From NCBI GenBank assembly GCA_964509695.1, contig CAZDXN010000008.1, forward strand, positions 1 to 41,508: a stretch of 41,508 nucleotides of DNA. The letters run 5' to 3'. Shown here piece by piece: positions 37,847 through 41,508 of this stretch. The notes below the pieces were generated by a model, which worked only from the letters and a program-made list of their open reading frames with translations, did not search any database and was not told where the DNA came from. The DNA is from 2-01-FULL-50-23 sp964509695. Its GTDB lineage: Bacteria; Patescibacteriota; Microgenomatia; UBA1400; MFAQ01. Both the position numbers and the translations under genes were made by a program. How positions within the stretch are numbered: position 1 is the first letter of the stretch; each line of letters begins with the position of its first letter.

Positions 37847-38707
37847 TCAGTCTTTTGTCATGAAATCTATCACTGCTTTTATCACCTCAGTATTGGGTTT
37901 GAGCAGGAAATCTTCGTGATTTCCATGAATAAACATTGTTTTTTCGTGCTCCAGTTCTCGTCTGATGTGTTCAGACTGAGCTTTCAAGAATCCACTTTCG
38001 TCTTTTGAACTAACCACTAAGATATGTCGAGATCCCTTTAGGCGGCGCAAATAATCGGTCCAATCAGAGTTAAACAAAGAATAAATACTTTGAAGCAAAA
38101 CTGTTCCATCACACTTTGACACTAACCGTTCGTAATACTTTATTCCAGATTCGAAAAAACCTTCTTTGTGCAAACACTCCTCATAGATTCTAAATCTCAA
38201 CCTAACATATATTTTCAACAACCAGCCCCACTTCAATATGTATAGATATCTCAGCAATTTGCTGGTGGACCCACGTCGATTTAGATTTCCGTCTACAAAG
38301 GCGGAGACAAGCACAAGTTTATTTACTGATTCGGAATGATCCACCGCCAGTCTTATGGCTAGGGCGCCACCAAATGAATAGCCTATTAGTGAAAATTCTT
38401 TCACTCCATAAAAGGCTAAAACGGCCTCTGCCACTTGAATGTCCCGATCTAGAGAAAACATTTCATTTTTGAATACGTTATCGGATCCACCAATCCAGCC
38501 TGGAAAATCAAAGGTAATAAACCTAACTTTTTCTAAGTTGTAGTGGCTAATGAACCACAAGTAATACAATCCAGAGTGGGGAAAACTCGGTAGGGAAAAG
38601 ATGACTTTATCGCCGTGACCGAAAATATAAGACTTGATCTTGTATTTGCCAAATGGAATCTCGTGGACATGATATTTCCCGATGAAATTCGTATGTTTTG
38701 GCTCCAT
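37847..38707 (-). CDS. Alpha/beta hydrolase
   Basis: 286 residues. Nucleophile elbow LIGYSFGGALAIRLA, a strand and loop FITFDFPGWIGGSDN, an acidic residue near VVSSKDESGF and a catalytic histidine in FIHGNHEDFLL. The lid region (about residues 150-215) is Tyr/Leu-rich and may contact lipids. Substrate unknown. AT-rich and codon-poor in G compared with upstream genes, like the membrane protein next to it, so this divergent pair may have a separate origin. Confidence 0.8.
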   Translation of the reverse strand: MEPKHTNFIGKYHVHEIPFGKYKIKSYIFGHGDKVIFSLPSFPHSGLYYLWFISHYNLEKVRFITFDFPGWIGGSDNVFKNEMFSLDRDIQVAEAVLAFYGVKEFSLIGYSFGGALAIRLAVDHSESVNKLVLVSAFVDGNLNRRGSTSKLLRYLYILKWGWLLKIYVRLRFRIYEECLHKEGFFESGIKYYERLVSKCDGTVLLQSIYSLFNSDWTDYLRRLKGSRHILVVSSKDESGFLKAQSEHIRRELEHEKTMFIHGNHEDFLLKPNTEVIKAVIDFMTKD

Positions 38708-38716
38708 GCTTCTTAC

Positions 38717-38745
38717 ATGTTAATCTATATTAGTGGCATTAACAA
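38717..38745 (-). promoter_or_regulatory. Promoter of the 38707 hydrolase
   Basis: On the minus strand TTGTTA (38745-38740), a 17-base spacer, TAACAT (38722-38717), then 9 bases to the ATG. Confidence 0.5.
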
Positions 38746-39263
38746 AATCGTTTTACCGAAAAGTCTACATCATACTTGAGGTGATTCGTGTTTTTGCTAT
38801 TGTCGTCATCATGAAGTTTCCGTTTGGTGGCTGGCTAATAATTTTTTTGATCGACACTTTTGATTATTATCCCGCACTTCGCACGGGGATTACCTATTCT
38901 CGATATCAGCAGATTGACAAAAGTTTGGATATTTTGAATAGGCTTTACTTTGTCCTGCCGGCATATTTTTTTTCTTGGCCCCATAGACACTTTTTTCTAT
39001 TTCTCTTCTTATATAGACTCGTGGGTGAATTTTTCTTTTTCAGGGTCAAATCTGAAAGGTATTTGTTCTTTTTTCCAAATCTTTTGGAGTTCCTTTTTCC
39101 GGCATACATCATTTTTGATAAAAACCTCGTTTTGGCCCTGATGGTGGCGTTGCCACTCAAACTGATTCATGAGTACGGACTTCACATCAAGGGCATGGTC
39201 GATCCATGGTCAAAAGCGTACATCGCGACTCATCCTGAACACCGAAGGAAATTCAGATCTTGA
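38733..39263 (+). CDS. Polytopic membrane protein, 176 aa
   Basis: Not recognised. About four or five hydrophobic stretches (VIRVFAIVVIMKFPFGGWLI, FFFPNLLEFLFPAYIIF), very rich in Phe, with a conserved-looking tail WSKAYIATHPEHRRKFRS. The GTG start is uncertain: the divergent promoter overlaps it and no clear -10 box sits at the expected distance, so a downstream start is possible. Confidence 0.6.
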   Translation: MALTKSFYRKVYIILEVIRVFAIVVIMKFPFGGWLIIFLIDTFDYYPALRTGITYSRYQQIDKSLDILNRLYFVLPAYFFSWPHRHFFLFLFLYRLVGEFFFFRVKSERYLFFFPNLLEFLFPAYIIFDKNLVLALMVALPLKLIHEYGLHIKGMVDPWSKAYIATHPEHRRKFRS

Positions 39264-39273
39264 CCTTGGGGGG

Positions 39274-39302
39274 TTGACATGGTAATACTTTTGTAGTAGT
39301 AT
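39274..39302 (+). promoter_or_regulatory. Promoter of the VapBC-dus operon, leaderless
   Basis: Consensus TTGACA (39274-39279), a 17-base spacer, TAGTAT (39297-39302), then 6 bases to ATG 39309. The clearest example here of a full promoter placing transcription start on the start codon. Confidence 0.85.
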
Positions 39303-39305
39303 TAC
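39282..39305. promoter_or_regulatory. Inverted repeat over the VapBC promoter, candidate operator
   Basis: GTAATAC (39282-39288) and GTATTAC (39299-39305) are exact complements separated by 10 bases. They cover the spacer and the -10 box, the usual place for antitoxin autorepression. Confidence 0.65.
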
Positions 39306-39308
39306 TTT

Positions 39309-39539
39309 ATGTACGCTGGAACTATTACACAGAAGGGGCAAATAACCATACCCTTGTCCTTGAGAGAAAAGTTTGGATTGAAATTGTATGGAAGAGCTAG
39401 GTTTGAACCGGGGGATGGCTATATCAAAATTTATCCGCAGGAGGATATTTTGGATATGGCGGGTAAACTAATTCCTAAATCCAAAAAAACAATAGCCAAG
39501 GCACGGGGAGTATTTGAAAAGAAATATAAGAGATTTTGA
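39309..39539 (+). CDS. AbrB-like antitoxin
   Basis: 76 residues with an N-terminal swapped-hairpin AbrB/MazE-type DNA-binding domain: GTITQKGQITIPLSLREKFG. The C-terminal tail (IPKSKKTIAKARGVFEKKY) probably binds and blocks the PIN toxin encoded next. The stop codon overlaps the toxin ATG by one base. Predicted to repress its own promoter through the inverted repeat at 39282-39305. Confidence 0.88.
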   Translation: MYAGTITQKGQITIPLSLREKFGLKLYGRARFEPGDGYIKIYPQEDILDMAGKLIPKSKKTIAKARGVFEKKYKRF

Positions 39540-39949
39540 TGACCTATTTTATTGACACAAACGTTTTTTTGCGAGTCTTGATTCGGGAAGATCAAAAAAT
39601 GTTTGATCAAAGCAAGACTTTTTTGGAGGCGGTAAAGAAAAACAAGTTTGACGCTGTTACCAGTACCATAGTGATTTCTGAAATAGTCTGGACGCTGGGT
39701 TCCTATTATCGGTTTTCGAAGAAAGAGGTATTACGGTCGGTGAGAGGAATATTGAATCTGGGCGGATTAAAAGTCATTGACGACTACGATTTGAGAAAAT
39801 CACTGACAATTTATGAGTCAAAAAAGTGTAAATACATAGATGCGGTAATTGCCGGGATGCCAAGGATACAATCCGGTGACTGGACGATCGTTTCCTACGA
39901 TAAAGAATTTGATAAGTTGGGGGTTGAGAGAGTAGCGCCGCCTTGCTAA
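39539..39949 (+). CDS. PIN-domain toxin (VapC-like)
   Basis: A 136-residue PIN-domain ribonuclease. The first acidic residue is in YFIDTNVFLRVLI, the second in VISEIVWTLGSYY, and the third in KYIDAVIAGM, in the order of VapC toxins. It is coupled to the antitoxin (TGATG) and lies 2 bases before dus, so toxin, antitoxin and the tRNA-modifying enzyme share a transcript. Known VapC toxins often cut tRNA or rRNA; the target here is unknown. Confidence 0.88.
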   Translation: MTYFIDTNVFLRVLIREDQKMFDQSKTFLEAVKKNKFDAVTSTIVISEIVWTLGSYYRFSKKEVLRSVRGILNLGGLKVIDDYDLRKSLTIYESKKCKYIDAVIAGMPRIQSGDWTIVSYDKEFDKLGVERVAPPC

Positions 39950-39951
39950 AT

Positions 39952-41052
39952 ATGAAGAAAACGTTTTGGAATACCTTAGAGAGGCCGATTGTGGGGTTGG
40001 CACCCATGGATGGGGTGACGGATGCGCCGATGCGCTTCATCACGGCCAAGTACGGTAGGCCCGATGTGATTTTCACTGAGTTTGTCAGTGCGGAAGGAAT
40101 ATGGCATACCTCAAGAACTCTAGAACTCAAGAACTCTAGAACTCAAGGAGCAGAAAGACTGTTGAGGGATTTGGTGTTTGATGAGATTGAGCGGCCGGTG
40201 GTGGCCCAACTATTTGGGGGAGATCCGGAGGCCTTTTTTGAGGTCTCCAAACTAATTGTCAAAATGGGGTTTGACGGGGTGGATATCAACATGGGTTGCC
40301 CTGCCAGAAAAGTGGCGGGACGGGGGGAGGGGGCGGGGTTGATAAAAAACCCAGAGTTGGCAGGAGAAATTATTGCGGCGGTAAAGAGGGGAGTAAAAGA
40401 AGCTACGAAGTTACGAAGTTACGAAGGTACGAATTTAGGAAAAAATATGGAGATACCGGTTTCGGTGAAGACGAGAATTGGCTACGACAAGGCCGACCCC
40501 GAGTGGTGGAAGTTTTTGGCAACGCAAGACCTAGCGGCGGTGACTGTTCACGGGCGAACTTTCAAGCAACTGTATCAGGGAATCGCGGATTGGGAGGCGA
40601 TTGGAGAGGCCGCGACTTTGATTAAACAAAGTGGAGCGGTCTTCTTGGGGAGTGGAGATATAGGCAGTCGGCAGCAGGCAGTTGTCAGTTGTCAGAAGTA
40701 TGGGACGGATGGGGCGCTGATTGGCAGGGGGGCGATGGGGAACCCGTGGGCGTTCGAAAAAACTCAAGAACTCAAAAACTCAAAAACTCAAAAATTAGCA
40801 GTGGCATTGGAGCATGCGCGGAAGTTTGAGGAGATTTTTCCGAATGACACCCTGCCTGCCGGCAGGCAGGGCTTCTTTATTATGCGCAAGCACTTGAGCT
40901 GGTACGCCCGGGGATTTGATGGGGCCGCTGACTTACGTCAAAAATTGGTCTTGTGTAATTCTGCCGACGAGGTGGAAAAAGCGGTGTATACTTTTGAGCA
41001 TGAAGACAAAGGAGCAGATATTTTCTCCGGAGACACCGTTGGGAAAGTTTGA
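39952..41052 (+). CDS. dus: tRNA-dihydrouridine synthase with translated repeats
   Basis: A 366-residue FMN-dependent enzyme reducing uridines in tRNA. The N-terminal GLAPMDGVTDAPMR, the catalytic Cys in DGVDINMGCPARKV, VSVKTRIGYD, VTVHGRTFKQLYQG and GALIGRGAMGNPWAF define the family. At least five in-frame repeats enlarge it: LKNSRTQ (40110-40146), TKLRSYEGT (40404-40435), SRQQAVVSCQ (40663-40695), KTQELKNSKTQK (40757-40795) and LPAGRQG (40850-40871). They fall in loops or surface helices between motifs. It starts 2 bases after the PIN toxin. Its last 53 bases overlap the next gene. Confidence 0.93.
   Translation: MKKTFWNTLERPIVGLAPMDGVTDAPMRFITAKYGRPDVIFTEFVSAEGIWHTSRTLELKNSRTQGAERLLRDLVFDEIERPVVAQLFGGDPEAFFEVSKLIVKMGFDGVDINMGCPARKVAGRGEGAGLIKNPELAGEIIAAVKRGVKEATKLRSYEGTNLGKNMEIPVSVKTRIGYDKADPEWWKFLATQDLAAVTVHGRTFKQLYQGIADWEAIGEAATLIKQSGAVFLGSGDIGSRQQAVVSCQKYGTDGALIGRGAMGNPWAFEKTQELKNSKTQKLAVALEHARKFEEIFPNDTLPAGRQGFFIMRKHLSWYARGFDGAADLRQKLVLCNSADEVEKAVYTFEHEDKGADIFSGDTVGKV
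40110..40146 (+). repeat. AACTC(T/A)AGA repeat in dus
   Basis: Four units alternating CAAGAACTC and TAGAACTC, translated as LELKNSRTQ. Confidence 0.7.
40404..40435 (+). repeat. TACGAAGT repeat in dus
   Basis: Four units of TACGAAGT/TACGAAGGT, translated as TKLRSYEGTN. Confidence 0.65.
40663..40695 (+). repeat. GTCAGTT-type repeat in dus
   Basis: Units of GCAGTCG/GCAGCAG/GCAGTTGTCAGTTGTCAG, translated as SRQQAVVSCQ. Confidence 0.6.
40757..40795 (+). repeat. AACTCAAAA repeat in dus
   Basis: Four units of AACTCAA(A/G)A, translated as KTQELKNSKTQK. Confidence 0.7.
40850..40871 (+). repeat. Perfect palindrome in dus (PAGRQG element)
   Basis: The arm CCCTGCCTGCC and its exact complement with no spacer, sister of 25832-25853 in mnmA. 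Confidence 0.85.
40987..40992 (+). promoter_or_regulatory. -10 box of the YunG-like gene, inside dus
   Basis: TATACT, 7 bases before ATG 41000. Confidence 0.5.
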
Positions 41053-41473
41053 AGCGGCGGTGAGAGTGAGCTGGAGTTTCGAAACGGCTTATCCCGGTGA
41101 TGCATCGAGTTGGACGCCTGAGAATCCTGCCTTGGGACAGTGCGTCGTGACGATGTTGGTTTTGGCAGACTATTTTCCCGGTGGAAGTTTTTTGAAATCG
41201 ACTGAGCATCATCACTATGCTTACAAACTTGGTGAACAGTTAATAGATTTGACCGGTGAACAATTTGGACTGGAGGCGGAGATCGTTTTCGATACGACGA
41301 GCGACAGGGAGAGATTGATGAACTCAACTGGGGCAGTAGTGGCCTGGACACCGGAAAGATATGCCCTATTGCGGGGAAGAGTTGAGAAAATACTGGGAGC
41401 CCCGGGGGGAATGGTAGTGGGAAAAGGTCCTGCAGGGTCTGACCCCGTAGGTGATTTGGTGGTTGTAATTTGA
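41000..41473 (+). CDS. YunG-like protein
   Basis: 157 residues resembling the uncharacterised Bacillus YunG family: VSWSFETAYPGDASSWTPEN, NPALGQCVVTMLVLADYFPG and GEQLIDLTGEQFG. The conserved Cys in GQC with a following His (STEHHHYAYKLG) and an Asp/Glu-rich strand suggest a papain- or transglutaminase-like active site, but no activity is established. The start is ATG 41000 from the -10 box; it overlaps dus by 53 bases. The C-terminus is Gly-rich (APGGMVVGKGPAGSDPVGDL). Confidence 0.7.
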   Translation: MKTKEQIFSPETPLGKFEAAVRVSWSFETAYPGDASSWTPENPALGQCVVTMLVLADYFPGGSFLKSTEHHHYAYKLGEQLIDLTGEQFGLEAEIVFDTTSDRERLMNSTGAVVAWTPERYALLRGRVEKILGAPGGMVVGKGPAGSDPVGDLVVVI

Positions 41474-41508
41474 TTTCTCTAGGGATAGTATGGGGAGATT
41501 AAACTTGC
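41474..41508 (+). other. Window end, possible next promoter
   Basis: 35 bases after the YunG-like stop. TAGTAT at 41486-41491 looks like another -10 box, but no canonical start codon lies 6-8 bases later within the window. Confidence 0.25.

Noticed and set aside
40110..40795. AACTCAAAA and TACGAAGT tracts as CRISPR or integron-like arrays
   Set aside because: The period is 7-9 bases with no unique spacers; they are simple satellites.

Overview
The window looks like part of a small, streamlined genome of the Candidate Phyla Radiation (Patescibacteria), most likely in or near Microgenomates (OP11). This placement is inference from four signs. The 16S rRNA gene departs from bacterial consensus at universal primer sites. 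Many first genes start only 6-8 bases after a -10 box, so their mRNAs would be leaderless. Mur ligases lack their N-terminal domains. Palindromic and short-period repeats are inserted in frame in housekeeping genes. No species name can be given from sequence reading alone.

Layout. 1-5.6 kb: partial thrS, a SerB-like HAD phosphatase, lysS and a RelA/SpoT homolog. 5.6-14.6 kb: a cell-wall block with murE-like, mraY-like and an RHH-VanX fusion on the minus strand, murA and ddl on the plus strand, then a membrane-anchored murF-like gene, an alpha/beta hydrolase and a HlyD-like gene on the minus strand. 14.8-18.6 kb: leuS, a methyltransferase and a membrane-anchored DsbA-like protein. 18.6-25.1 kb: a 7TM protein, an ATP-grasp/retropepsin fusion, an ATP-grasp enzyme with a novel helical tail, an HExxH protein and a convergent RimK-like ligase. 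This is the best candidate for an undescribed system. 25.2-29.8 kb: mnmA, a frame-disrupted orphan gene and two secreted or membrane surface proteins. 29.9-31.4 kb: a 16S gene with no 23S or 5S after it. 31.4-39.3 kb: tRNA-Ile(GAU), NUDIX, SNase-like and MYG1-like genes, a degenerate J-domain protein, several orphans, another hydrolase and a membrane protein. 39.3-41.5 kb: a VapBC-type toxin-antitoxin pair coupled to dus and a YunG-like gene.

How the genes fit together. MurA, MurE, Ddl, MurF and MraY would supply several steps from UDP-GlcNAc to lipid I, while the VanX-like protein would cut D-Ala-D-Ala. That fusion carries a ribbon-helix-helix domain, and a perfect 16-bp palindrome covers the -35 box of its own promoter, which suggests autoregulation. 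The 18.6-25.1 kb cluster combines three peptide-ligase-type enzymes with two protease-like domains and a membrane protein, consistent with making and trimming a peptide conjugate at the envelope.

Two themes run through the window. The first is leaderless initiation: about two dozen genes have a TAnnnT box just before the start codon. The second is heavy repeat traffic: REP-like palindromes, 7-9-base-period satellites and a ~180-bp dispersed element, several of them translated inside mnmA, dus, leuS, murF and the 7TM gene.
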